This document shows positions 21,601-29,037 of a DNA stretch of 64,000 nt, piece by piece; positions within the stretch are counted from its first letter, which is position 1, and every line of letters begins with the position of its first letter. The notes under the pieces are model-generated. The model was not told the origin of the DNA. It made no database searches and was given only the letters and a program-made list of their open reading frames with translations. Made by a program: the position numbers and the translations under genes. This DNA is from Mucilaginibacter sp. cycad4 (GTDB taxonomy: Bacteria; Bacteroidota; Bacteroidia; Sphingobacteriales; Sphingobacteriaceae), in the NCBI RefSeq assembly GCF_034263275.1, contig NZ_CP139559.1, forward strand, positions 682,001 through 746,000, in the 5' to 3' direction.

Positions 21601-24175
21601 CACATTAGCTGCCACAGCAACCCGTAATGCGGGACAATACGGAACCGCTCTTAAATTGGATGGTACAGCTACTTCATATGCCACGCTTCCAGCGGGTATT
21701 GTGAGTACGCTAAATGATTTTACCATATCTGCATGGGTAAGAATGGATGCACTGAGCAGCTGGATGCGTGTGTTTGATTTTGGGTTGGGCACTACGCAAT
21801 ATATGTTCCTTACGGTTCAGGCCGGTGTTTCAAGTGGTAAGTCTATTATTCGCTATGGTACCAGGAACGGTTCGCCTGCAGAACAGAACCTTAGCTATAA
21901 TTATACGTTCCCATTAAATACCTGGACCTACCTGGCGATAACAAGGGCCGGAAACACCACCACGATATACATAAACGGTACATCTGTCGCTTCATCAACA
22001 AACATCACTATTAAACCCTCAGCGCTTGGCAATACCACGCTTAACTACCTGGGGAAATCTCAGTTCCCTGATCCGATTTTCAATGGGTCTATCGATAATT
22101 TTAAAATATACAGTAGAGCGTTGAATTCCTCAGAAATAGCTTCAGATCTGTTAGGCGATCAAATTATAAATTTTGCCGCTATACCTGTCAAATCTGCAAC
22201 AGACGCAGACTTTGCTCCCGGTGCTTTGGTAACTTCGGGCCTTCCACTAACATACACCAGTTCAGACACTACAATTGCAGCTGTTGTTAACGGGAATGTC
22301 CATATTAAAGCAGCCGGCACCACGGTCATTACCGCTTCCCAGGCCGGAAACACTGCTTACAAAGCGGCGACGTCAATAAATCAAACACTCACGGTTCAAA
22401 AAGCGGCTCAAACTATCGCCTTCAACGTACTTCCGTCGAAAAATGTAAATGATACCGATTTTGATGCGGGTGCGGTAGCAAGCTCAGGCTTATTGGCATC
22501 TTATACAAGCGCCGATACAACGGTTGCAAGCATCTTAAATGGTAAAATTCACATCAAAAGAGCAGGTACGGTGAGCATTACAGCGTTGCAAAACGGAAAT
22601 GCTACTTATCTTCCTGCAAGTTCGGTAAGCCAGAGCCTTACCATAAACAAACTGGCTCAAACTATTACTTTCAATTCCCTGCCCGCTAAAAGACCAGGCG
22701 ATGCTGATTTTAATGTTTCGGCAACCGCTTCATCGGCCCTGCCGGTAAGCTTTGGCAGCAGTAATACAGGCGTTGCAACGGTAACCAACGGGCTGGTTCA
22801 TATCACCGGCACCGGTACAACTATTATTACCGCCAGCCAGCCGGGCAATACAACTTATAAAGATACTACGCTTAGCCGGACATTGACGGTTATCCCGCTT
22901 AACCTGCAGGTACAATATCAGGACGGGGATGCCGGTCAACCTACCAATAACATTATCCGCCCTTATGTGAAGATCGTGAATGCCGATTCTGTAGGGGTGG
23001 CATACAGCGAATTAACTATGCGTTACTGGTTCACTGCCGAAAACTATGCCGGCTTTAATACCTGGATAGATTATGCCCAACTGGGGAACAGCAATGTAAA
23101 AATGAAATATGTTCCGTTGGATCAGCCCCGGAATGGCGCCCTGGGTTACATGGAATATAGTTTCACCGCAACAGGGAACCTGGGCGCTGGCAACAATACC
23201 GGGCAAATACAATCCAGGTTTGCCAACCAGGACTGGGGATTGTTGAACGAGGCTGATGATTATTCCTATCAAAGCAATACCGGCAGCTATGCCAACGACA
23301 GCCATATCACGCTTTACCGCAACGGGATGCTGATATGGGGAACCGAGCCGGCTGTTGCTGCGCCGATTACCAGCCTGAACGTGTTTTACCAGAATCAAAA
23401 CACCGGTACCAGCGGCAATACTATCAGCACTTACCTGGCCATTAATAATACCGGGAATGTACCGGTAGCTTTTGGCGACATTACGGCCCGTTACTGGTTT
23501 ACCAAAGACGGCACACAGAGCCTGAACTACTGGATAGATTATGCTAAAAAAGGCAGCGGTAACATCAGCGGTAATTTTGTGCCATTAAGTACTGCACTCA
23601 CCGGAGCCGATACTTATTTGGAGCTTGCGGTAAATTCCTCAGTAGGGCCCCTTTATCCTTTAAGTTCATCGGGCAATATCCAGTATCGTATTACCAAAGC
23701 AGACTGGTCGAGCTTTAATGAGCTGAATGATTACTCGTACCTGGCCAAAGACGTGATGAAAGAGAATAACCATATTACTGTTTATTATAAAGGGCAGCTT
23801 ATTTATGGTACAGAACCTTCAGCAGGCTCCATGTCATTAAAGAGTGCACCTGTGGCAGTAGCCCCGCCGCAGCGCGAGATAAGCAATGAAGGAATTATAG
23901 TACATCAGGGTCTTTCTCCTAACGGGGATGGTATTAATGATGTGCTGATCATAGACGGATTAACAGCCTATCCGGATAATAGATTAACGATCATGAACCG
24001 CAGTGGCGTTAAAATATTTGAAACGAAGGGCTATGATAACAGCTCGAAAGTATTTGACGGGCACTCCAGCATAAGCGGTGCCCTGCAACAGCCCGGTACC
24101 TATTTTTACACGCTGGAATATAAGAAAGGCGAAGAAAACAAACATAAAACAGGTTTCATCATCATTAAATACTGA
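15620..24175 (+). CDS. Giant T9SS-secreted alginate-lyase-like multidomain protein
   Basis: A 2851-residue modular extracellular protein. Domains in rough order: signal peptide (1-38, ending KAQ); an alginate-lyase-like alpha-toroid (40-385, PF05426-type signature GRDDHWRVQAAALAWGAE); a concanavalin-like sandwich (390-560); He_PIG Ig domain (566-650); two fibronectin III domains (655-835); an autotransporter-type beta-strand repeat region (835-1345, NNTYSGNTIIVSGT); He_PIG, Fn3 and LamG (1347-1728); an Ig-like repeat; a second He_PIG, Fn3 and LamG (1808-2174); three more Ig-like repeats (2181-2426); two CBM3-like cellulose-binding domains (2426-2738, each with YWFT and LNDYSY- or ADDYSY-type motifs); and a gliding-motility/T9SS type B C-terminal domain (2751-2851, LSPNGDGINDVL). 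The substrate may be a uronic-acid polymer in plant cell wall, with CBM3 giving cellulose attachment. The gene starts with two adjacent ATG codons and is followed 11 bases later by its probable secretion partner. Confidence 0.87.
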   Translation: MMKHLLDQLKRIRQRKPVFLLLTSIGLILSGISPVKAQTFVHPGVAFNWADLDQLKANITKEPWLSAYNTFKSDYHSQLSYSPAAPQQTVTRAPDLNNGQWKNDMIAIHNLAFMWWFTGDSTYARKATNILDGWAVTNTTWGGNESMLDIGDYAQYWGVSAEILRSTFPGWTAANTQHVKNYFANVLFPTSWVPGPLRDQNKGALQLKIALAASVFCDDATRFNQAVEVYRMDAGGGMRNSLPNGEVGDAGRDDHWRVQAAALAWGAEVAYKQGIDMFAELDNRVLAIGELYHKYAFDGATMTYIPFGGYASYWTSWGIQPGARAGDMTNLIYSAYNVRKGIATPNTDRMRAALMQSGATNYSPAGGDFLYLKSSDTSTAHSLSPVYYPADHVQAVSNLTNIDIGNTGLAGSATYNNGIWTLKGAGTSTSTAFSFNFKKVSGDAGLVVKVENMSLTSGGCGVMLRESLAPGSAFYDLFLNATGGAGRHWQPKAPWWLKIERVGTRIFVYHTQDGVNWTNDGCWYSATGFPTNLYAGFYTLSNNASALNTATFSNVAFSQTAPTGSPEISSATTATVAIGAPFSYSIIASANPSSYGASANPSSYGASGLPSGLSINTATGVISGTPATIAQSEITIAATNASGTGTATLILNAINNEAPAAPASAAASIVNTSQINLTWAASANATSYSVKRSLTSGGAYTTIQAGITGTGFTDVSPVPEVNNYYVITALTGDKESGNSNELFASVPPAAPAQPTVVNKNNEVDLSWNNASGAATYNVKRATVSGGPYTTVANVSTNLYADINVSNGSPYYYVVSSVGATKESANSPEAFGVPGANSFTWSPTAITDSLNLAGNWVENIVPVNPAILTFGETRDSTLTNNITGLVASRIQFGTDANANNTISGSTLTLKNDLVNNSSKTQTLTTPIQLTDQLNVNTTGDVVLNGGMSGTGSLMKSGAAVLYVKGNSNNTYSGNTIIVSGTVAAAGIGTGTASNPTAGPLGVGKVQMNGGALQATAGADLLLYNDIRVLPGTSYMYEDVNAITLYGKLLGSGTLQHDGNDYAGLNLLGDNSQFTGTFISKLRSGRQRIRFGVPESGSANATWLLDANAVDCQGIGFANGTLNFGALNGRGYIRADAGGAPVISIGALNTYSSYGGTINANGSGLTVVKIGTGILEMWGNQAYAGTTTVKGGKLLLNNNAINGVFGSPITIEAGSLGGWGLSQSSATLGTGLGTGAILEPGFLKIGNLSVASLTLKSDATYQAELNLGTGAGDSVTVKTITLNNPQLQLIPITGTLPSGTSYTIVNNTGTAPINGIFKDLPEMSLISASGYNFRITYKGGTGNDVVLLDDRTIPVAVTSASADTALIGRSFTYTITGIKSPTSFAATGLPAGLSLNTSTGVISGTPTTPGLFSVSLIASNQAGADTAALSLTILSTTVGSVMVASGDAKDIIEWNPIPQFNYNVKRSTTSGGTYTTIGTVSGTKFTDTNVSNGTTYYYVVAGVDSIGESPVSAEVVATPNTGQMTYLKFDEASGTCSIDSWGANHGTLAATASRSVGRSGQALKLDGTATSYATMPTGIVKPLSDYTISSWVKMDALANWMRIFDFGTGTSKYMFLSVQTGTAGQVRFGIKNGGTEQGLTYNYAVPLNTWTHFAVTQAGSTFSMYINGSLVATTTAITIKPSAIDSTTQNYLGKSQWGDPMFNGSIDEFKIYSRALSASEIAAGYTSQSITLNAIAAKLMGDDDFDPAATASSGLPVTYTSSDTTVAKIVDGKVHVLATGTSTITASQSGNNVYWPATSQTKALSVVIANSTPPTTLIGRPFTYTITNKPLSNFAATGLPAGLSINAATGVISGTPTVSGTFPVILTASNGSSTGTQTITLTIQSIVVSNVIVAAGDAKNILEWGAIQGFTYNVKRSTTSGGPYTTIGNVNTNKFTDTNITNGTTYYYVVASVDSVREMSPSTEVAALPNVGQASYLKFDETSGTRAIDSWGGNHGTLAATATRNAGQYGTALKLDGTATSYATLPAGIVSTLNDFTISAWVRMDALSSWMRVFDFGLGTTQYMFLTVQAGVSSGKSIIRYGTRNGSPAEQNLSYNYTFPLNTWTYLAITRAGNTTTIYINGTSVASSTNITIKPSALGNTTLNYLGKSQFPDPIFNGSIDNFKIYSRALNSSEIASDLLGDQIINFAAIPVKSATDADFAPGALVTSGLPLTYTSSDTTIAAVVNGNVHIKAAGTTVITASQAGNTAYKAATSINQTLTVQKAAQTIAFNVLPSKNVNDTDFDAGAVASSGLLASYTSADTTVASILNGKIHIKRAGTVSITALQNGNATYLPASSVSQSLTINKLAQTITFNSLPAKRPGDADFNVSATASSALPVSFGSSNTGVATVTNGLVHITGTGTTIITASQPGNTTYKDTTLSRTLTVIPLNLQVQYQDGDAGQPTNNIIRPYVKIVNADSVGVAYSELTMRYWFTAENYAGFNTWIDYAQLGNSNVKMKYVPLDQPRNGALGYMEYSFTATGNLGAGNNTGQIQSRFANQDWGLLNEADDYSYQSNTGSYANDSHITLYRNGMLIWGTEPAVAAPITSLNVFYQNQNTGTSGNTISTYLAINNTGNVPVAFGDITARYWFTKDGTQSLNYWIDYAKKGSGNISGNFVPLSTALTGADTYLELAVNSSVGPLYPLSSSGNIQYRITKADWSSFNELNDYSYLAKDVMKENNHITVYYKGQLIYGTEPSAGSMSLKSAPVAVAPPQREISNEGIIVHQGLSPNGDGINDVLIIDGLTAYPDNRLTIMNRSGVKIFETKGYDNSSKVFDGHSSISGALQQPGTYFYTLEYKKGEENKHKTGFIIIKY
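17381..17434 (+). repeat. 27-base in-frame tandem duplication
   Basis: Two identical 27-base units lie back to back at 17381-17407 and 17408-17434 inside the first Ig-like domain of the giant protein. Each encodes ASANPSSYG. A single copy would fit a normal He_PIG strand-loop, so this looks like a recent slippage or recombination event that kept the reading frame. Confidence 0.9.
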
Positions 24176-24186
24176 TAGCGCGTCAT

Positions 24187-25116
24187 ATGAATAAAATTTA
24201 TAATGACACAATTCCCCTAATTGTTGCATTCAGCCTGTGCCTGTTACTTATAGTAACAGGCAACAGCGCTGTTGCACAGCAGCAGGCTTTCAGCTATACC
24301 CAGTATATGGATAACTTAACACCGTTTAACCCGGCCTATTCCCTTTTGGATAAAGCCGGATCAATTCATAGCCTGGCGCGCAAGCAATGGGTGGGGATAG
24401 ACGGGGCGCCGGTAACCTACCTGATCAACGGGAACATGCCAATCGAATCTATCGACGGTGCCGCAGGACTGATCGTATTTAATAACCAGTTGGCTATAGA
24501 ACATCAAACCGAAGTAAATGCCTATTTTGCAAAAGGGATTCAATTGGACCCGTACAGTTATTTAGCGGTATCGCTCAATGCGGGTGTACGGAGCTATGCG
24601 GCCAATTATTCTACATTGGATTCCTCTGATCCAACCTTCAGGAATGATGTAAGGGGAACCAAACCCAACATTGGATTTGGCGTAATCTATTATACCGGCT
24701 GGTATTACCTGGGGATCTCGGCACCCGAGCTCACGATAACCAGTTTGGGTACCGCATCTGTACAAAACAATTCCAATTTCAGGAGCCATTATTACTTTTC
24801 GGGAGCATTGCTGACCAATATCAACGAGGATATCAAATTTAAACCCGCAACATTGGTTGCCTATGCAAAAGGGGTGCCGCTTGTTGCGGATATATCTGGT
24901 ACACTGTATATAAAAGAGACCCTGGGGCTTGGCATCAACTACCGTACCGATAAGACGATGGCAGGGATTCTTACATTAAATATAAATGCCTTTCATGTAG
25001 GGTACAGCTACCAGTTAGGTATCTCATCAGCCAACCTGGGTGGCTTTAATAATGCTACCCATGAGATATCACTGAGCTACCGGTTCGGTAGGTTAACGAC
25101 TACTCCTTTGCTCTGA
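24187..25116 (+). CDS. PorP/SprF-family type IX secretion membrane protein
   Basis: A 309-residue outer-membrane beta-barrel protein of the PorP/SprF family. It starts with a signal peptide ending AVAQQ (about residue 32), then the family opening FSYTQYMDNLTPFNPAYSL, a middle motif RKQWVGIDGAPVTYLING, and the closing barrel strands FHVGYSYQLGISSANLGGFNNATHE followed by ISLSYRF. Genes of this family commonly sit directly after genes for proteins with the type B T9SS C-terminal domain and help secrete or anchor them. Here the gap to the giant protein is 11 bases, so the two are almost certainly one operon and a dedicated pair. Confidence 0.93.
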   Translation: MNKIYNDTIPLIVAFSLCLLLIVTGNSAVAQQQAFSYTQYMDNLTPFNPAYSLLDKAGSIHSLARKQWVGIDGAPVTYLINGNMPIESIDGAAGLIVFNNQLAIEHQTEVNAYFAKGIQLDPYSYLAVSLNAGVRSYAANYSTLDSSDPTFRNDVRGTKPNIGFGVIYYTGWYYLGISAPELTITSLGTASVQNNSNFRSHYYFSGALLTNINEDIKFKPATLVAYAKGVPLVADISGTLYIKETLGLGINYRTDKTMAGILTLNINAFHVGYSYQLGISSANLGGFNNATHEISLSYRFGRLTTTPLL

Positions 25117-25248
25117 ATAAGACAAATTCTTCCAAAATCTGATCCATAGACAGATCACGGTAGAGAATGCGAATGATTCTGTACATATTCCATGAGTATA
25201 TGGAAAGAAATTACTCGTCTTAGTTAGTATAAAAGCTTCACACTTTAC

Positions 25249-26715
25249 ATGACAACCATTAAAAGAATAATTCGCCTTTCGCTTTCCTCAGTTATTTCAC
25301 TTTGCTTTTTTATTATAATCACACCAGTTCGGGCAGAGAAAATTCAAAATCAGCTTAAAACTTATCCAGCACCAACCGGAGCGGTTCAAAACAACGATTT
25401 CACCGTTCAAGTCCGTCAACCAGATGGAAAATGGCAGGACCTTCCCGAATATCTTATCAAAGTTGACCGGGTTGTGGGCACGACTCACCAGGAGCAAAAT
25501 TCCTCCCTGGCATATTTTGACTTTGCTGGTGAGGTAGAGGTATCAGTTACCTATAATAAAGGACCTGTTAATACGGCAAAAATAAGACCGTTGTCATATG
25601 ATATTAAACATCAGTTAAAAGGGCACACGATCTTTTTCAAACTATCAAAACCTGCAAATCTTTCGATTGAAGTGAACGGTGATATCTTTCATAATTTGCA
25701 ATTGTTTGCCAATTGCGTGGAAGACTTCGTTCCCGACCCGAAGGATCCTAACGTAATTTATTATGGCCCTGGGATACATGAAGTTCCAGGCGGAGAATTA
25801 ATGGTGACCTCCGGAAAAACCGTTTATCTGGCCGGAGGGGCAATTCTGAAAGGAAGGATTTTAATTCAGCATGCGTGGGATGTAAAGGTTTTAGGAAGAG
25901 GGATCATCGAGCAAGCGCCGTTCAGGGGTGTAAGAATAGCCTTTTCTAAAAATGTGACGATTGAGGGAGTTATTTGCTCGCAATGTTTTACCGGGGGCTC
26001 GGAAAATGTGACCATTCGAAACGTGAAGGCAATCAGTTATTATAAATGGGGCGATGGCATGAATGTGGTATCCAGCAATAATGTATTATTTGATGGCGTA
26101 TTTAATAGAAACTCCGACGATTGTACTACAGTGTATGGCACTCGTGGTGAATTTACCGGAGGCTGCAGAAATGTTACTATGCAAAATTCGACGTTATGGG
26201 CTGACGTCGCTCATCCTATCCTGGTAGGAACACACGGCAACACACCCAAACCGGACGTTCTGGAGCAACTCAATTATATAAATATTGACATTCTTGATCA
26301 TATGGAAATGCAATATGATTACCAGGGCTGTCTAAGCCTAAATGCAGGAGACAGTAACCTTATCCGAAATGTGCGCTTTGAGAATATCCGAATAGAAGAT
26401 TTCCGACATGGACAACTCGTGAATTTACGCGTCTTTTTCAATAAGAAATACTGCACCTCGCCAGGACGGGGAATCGAGAATGTGGTATTCAAAAACATCA
26501 GCTATAATGGTAACAATGCATCCACATCGATTATTGCGGGGTACGATGATCTGCATAAAGTAAAAAATATCTGTTTTGTAAACCTCATGATCAACGGGAA
26601 AGTGATCAGCGATCACATGCCTGCTAAGCCGGGATGGTATAAAACTTCTGATATGGCAGGCTTCTTCGTAGGAGAACATGTAGAAAATATTTCATTCACC
26701 ACCAACAGCCAATAA
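25249..26715 (+). CDS. GH28-like parallel beta-helix glycosidase
   Basis: A secreted 488-residue protein with a signal peptide (1-29, VRAE), an N-terminal beta domain (about 35-150) and a right-handed beta-helix (about 165-485). The helix carries a pattern resembling polygalacturonase catalytic motifs: GDGMNVVSS in place of NTDG, NSDDC for the DD pair, and VGTHGN for GHG. The N-terminal domain and motif variants also recall GH49 dextranases, which share clan GH-N, so GH28-like is the safest name. The likely substrate is a pectic galacturonan or a related acidic chain, which fits the GH43/GH51 arabinan-type enzymes nearby. It lies 132 bases after the PorP/SprF-like gene and may have its own promoter. 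Confidence 0.72.
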   Translation: MTTIKRIIRLSLSSVISLCFFIIITPVRAEKIQNQLKTYPAPTGAVQNNDFTVQVRQPDGKWQDLPEYLIKVDRVVGTTHQEQNSSLAYFDFAGEVEVSVTYNKGPVNTAKIRPLSYDIKHQLKGHTIFFKLSKPANLSIEVNGDIFHNLQLFANCVEDFVPDPKDPNVIYYGPGIHEVPGGELMVTSGKTVYLAGGAILKGRILIQHAWDVKVLGRGIIEQAPFRGVRIAFSKNVTIEGVICSQCFTGGSENVTIRNVKAISYYKWGDGMNVVSSNNVLFDGVFNRNSDDCTTVYGTRGEFTGGCRNVTMQNSTLWADVAHPILVGTHGNTPKPDVLEQLNYINIDILDHMEMQYDYQGCLSLNAGDSNLIRNVRFENIRIEDFRHGQLVNLRVFFNKKYCTSPGRGIENVVFKNISYNGNNASTSIIAGYDDLHKVKNICFVNLMINGKVISDHMPAKPGWYKTSDMAGFFVGEHVENISFTTNSQ

Positions 26716-26756
26716 TCCTAAGGTTGTTTACTGCCTTTTCCCAACTTTAACTTTAT

Positions 26757-26784
26757 GAAGGTGCCTCAGTTATGAAGCGCCTTC
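26757..26784 (+). terminator. Probable terminator after the GH28-like gene
   Basis: GAAGGTGC at 26757-26764 pairs with GCGCCTTC at 26777-26784 (eight pairs, one G-T), followed by only a short T-run. It lies 41 bases after the GH28-like stop codon and marks the right edge of the polysaccharide region. Confidence 0.55.
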
Positions 26785-27039
26785 TTTGCAAAGAGATTTA
26801 TTAGCCGCTTTGACGGATGGCACATACTCGTATTCTTGAGGGACCAGGCCATTAAACCAACTTTGAATGGGGTAAATCCACTTTTTCGCCTCTTCAAGAG
26901 GTGGGGCAAGATTCAATTTTCAAAAAAGGAGTCCGTAACAGGCCTCAAACCACTTATAATTGATGCCAGAATAATTTCTCTTTTTAAATCAGATAAACTA
27001 AAGCTATAATATATCGTTTATTTAGCTATATTAAAATTT

Positions 27040-27798
27040 ATGCCTTCAGACACCTACTTCAAATTCCGTAGCCGTTTTGAGCTATTCCCGCACCGTTACG
27101 ATATCGGATGGTTAATATTTACAGACAGAATTTTTGCGCTGAATTTCTTTCTGGATAAGATCTACAGAATAAGGGACAACGAGTATGCGCTATTCTATAA
27201 TTATCAATTAGATTATTACCTAGAAGGTAACCCCTCACAGGAAGAAGCTTTTTTTGAACATGTTTATGATATCATAACAAGCAGGATCAAATACTATAAA
27301 GGCCTTAAGCCATCAGGTAGCACCTATGCCAAAGGATTGATTTTTACAGCTAAACTGGAAGTGTTTCTGGCATTCCTTAAAACCATTGATCAGTGGCATA
27401 AAACACAACCGTTGGAATCGGTCATCACCGATAAAAATAAACTGATCGACCAGTTAGAGACAAGAATAAAAGAACTGGAAAGTCAGGTTAAAGAAGCCGC
27501 TAAATACGAAGCCGGTGAAAAGATCGTGATTAGTAAAGGAGGCCTGCCGGTGTTTATAGATTTGGTTAATCAGATGAGAACATTGATCCTGCCAAATGAC
27601 AACAAACTCGTCAATAGCCAAACAGAAAGCCCCTGGTATAAACTGATCGCCAAGAACTTTGTACATGGTGATAAACCCATCTCCATCGATACCGCCCACA
27701 ACTATTTTCCTGCCGATAAAGACAATCCGCCGCCGAAATACACGATCATCTCTGAAAAAGACAAACTCTTCAAAATTATTCAGAAGCCTAAGAAATAG
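27040..27798 (+). CDS. Unknown protein of the mobile element
   Basis: A 252-residue soluble protein that I do not recognise. It has no signal peptide or membrane span. The N-terminal half is aromatic-rich (RFELFPHRYDIGWLIFTDRIF), residues about 140-165 form a short coiled coil (NKLIDQLETRIKELESQV), and the C-terminal part is compact (DTAHNYFPADKDNPPPKYTII). It stands alone, 265 bases before the excisionase-like gene. The position in a mobilizable element and the size recall RteC-type regulators of Bacteroides elements, but I see no firm motif match. Confidence 0.7.
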   Translation: MPSDTYFKFRSRFELFPHRYDIGWLIFTDRIFALNFFLDKIYRIRDNEYALFYNYQLDYYLEGNPSQEEAFFEHVYDIITSRIKYYKGLKPSGSTYAKGLIFTAKLEVFLAFLKTIDQWHKTQPLESVITDKNKLIDQLETRIKELESQVKEAAKYEAGEKIVISKGGLPVFIDLVNQMRTLILPNDNKLVNSQTESPWYKLIAKNFVHGDKPISIDTAHNYFPADKDNPPPKYTIISEKDKLFKIIQKPKK

Positions 27799-27965
27799 GC
27801 TTTTGTCTTTTCGTTCGTGACCAAACGCCTGCAATGGTCATTCATTTTGCTGTTTTAGCCCTCTCTTTTGAATCATTGTATTCAGTGGCCGGCATTTTAT
27901 TGTTCCATTGAACGGGTTTAATAAAGAAAGGAGGGCATCACCGTGCGAAACTAAACAATATATAA

Positions 27966-28036
27966 TAAAAAAATTTTGGGGGTCACCCTATTAAAGCCCC
28001 AAGCAATAAAATAGGGCTTGCTCAAATTTGGGCAAG
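27966..28036. promoter_or_regulatory. Structured leader and palindrome before the excisionase-like gene
   Basis: CTTGCTCAAA and TTTGGGCAAG at 28017-28036 form a 20-base palindrome (one G-T pair), ending 27 bases before the start codon. Just upstream CCCTATT and AATAGGG form a longer hairpin that encloses AAGCCCC, itself able to pair with GGGCTT. The nested arms allow alternative folds, so this may be an operator, a terminator of the preceding gene, or an attenuator-like leader. Confidence 0.45.
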
Positions 28037-28063
28037 AATTATACACGATAAAAATATATTAAA

Positions 28064-28330
28064 ATGACAGCAATCGAATTGATCACCAGAGAGGATTTAA
28101 GAGAGTTTAAAAGTGAGTTATTAACGGAGATCAAACTACTGTTACAGCCTGGACAGGGGCAATCTAAGAAATGGCTAAAAAGCAATGAGGTGAGGAAGCT
28201 GCTGGGTATCTCACCCGGCACCCTGCAAAATCTTCGGATCAATGGCACACTACGTTTTTCCAAAGTAGGCAGCATCATGTACTATAAACTGGAAGATATC
28301 AACAAGATTCTGGAGGGTGAGGGCAAATGA
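28064..28330 (+). CDS. Excisionase-family helix-turn-helix protein
   Basis: An 88-residue DNA-binding protein. The N-terminal third is a helical segment (ITREDLREFKSELLTEIKLLL); the rest is a MerR/excisionase-like HTH (WLKSNEVRKLLGISPGTLQ, followed by NLRINGTLRFSKVGSIMYY) of the helix_turn_helix_17 type common in Bacteroidota mobile elements. Proteins of this group act as excision or transfer regulators. Its stop overlaps the next start by four bases, so the two are translationally coupled. Confidence 0.85.
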   Translation: MTAIELITREDLREFKSELLTEIKLLLQPGQGQSKKWLKSNEVRKLLGISPGTLQNLRINGTLRFSKVGSIMYYKLEDINKILEGEGK

Positions 28331-28644
28331 AATTACAGAAGGAAATTGTTAAAGAACTGGCGGGTTATGCAAGCCTGGTCAGACGCATGGAAAAAGATAA
28401 CCGGTTGTTGTCAACGCACCTCAGTTTATTTACGGGTTTGTTTGTCTGTTGGCAACGCAGTGGTTTTATAAGTCCGTTTGGTGTAACCCGGAAAACGCTC
28501 ATGGCATTTTCCAAAGTCGCATCCATTGCAACGTATCACAAGTGTATCAAAGAACTCGATGAATATGGTTACATCCGTTATGAGCCGTCATACCATCCCA
28601 AACTCGGCAGCCAGGTTTACTGGCCTGCCCGTTGGGAAGTGTAG
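28327..28644 (+). CDS. Winged-helix-like small protein of mobilizable elements
   Basis: A 105-residue protein coupled to the excisionase-like gene. The C-terminal half (FSKVASIATYHKCIKELDEYG, split here as a helix pair, then IRYEPSYHPKLGSQVYW) reads as a winged helix in which one helix contacts DNA and a beta wing follows. Similar small proteins accompany excisionase-like proteins in Bacteroidota mobilizable elements, where a role in regulation or replication is presumed. Exact function unknown. Confidence 0.72.
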   Translation: MKLQKEIVKELAGYASLVRRMEKDNRLLSTHLSLFTGLFVCWQRSGFISPFGVTRKTLMAFSKVASIATYHKCIKELDEYGYIRYEPSYHPKLGSQVYWPARWEV

Positions 28645-29037
28645 CCCGATACTTTGTATCTGTTTACCTGTATACCTGTATACCGGGCGATACTAATAGC
28701 TGTATATCGGAATAACTGGTTATTTCGATATATGGATATGCAAATATATAGATATAATAAATCCGGTGCAGCAAAAAGCTGCATCGGTAATGATTTGCTT
28801 CGCAAATCAGGAAGAAAAGCGGCGGTCGCTTCGCGAAAGCGGGGGGAGCAAGCGGAAGTTGGGCAGAGCCCTACTTTGCTTGCCCTACGCTTCGCTACGG
28901 GGGTTTTACGTATCCTCCGGGGATACTTTAGGGCGTTTCCACCTATGGGATAAAAGAAAACAGGATACTCTGCGGTATCCTTTAAATAAGAATAAAGGCA
29001 TAATTGTATATACAGCTATGCCGTCAATTTGAAAACG
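28645..29037. other. Hairpin-rich non-coding region, candidate oriT or control region
   Basis: No plausible gene. The left part is AT-rich with repeated CTGTATA-type motifs (about 28664-28711) and a GATAC-TTT-GTATC hairpin at 28648-28660. Then come CCGGTGCAGC/GCTGCATCGG (28763-28787), GATTTGC/GCAAATC (28792-28808) and CGCTT/AAGCG (28827-28841). A GTATCC/GGATAC hairpin lies at 28910-28926 and an inverted GGATAC/GTATCC pair at 28963-28980, so this hexamer occurs four times. The region lies between the regulator pair and the mobilization genes, where an origin of transfer or mobilization-protein binding sites would be expected. Confidence 0.5.
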
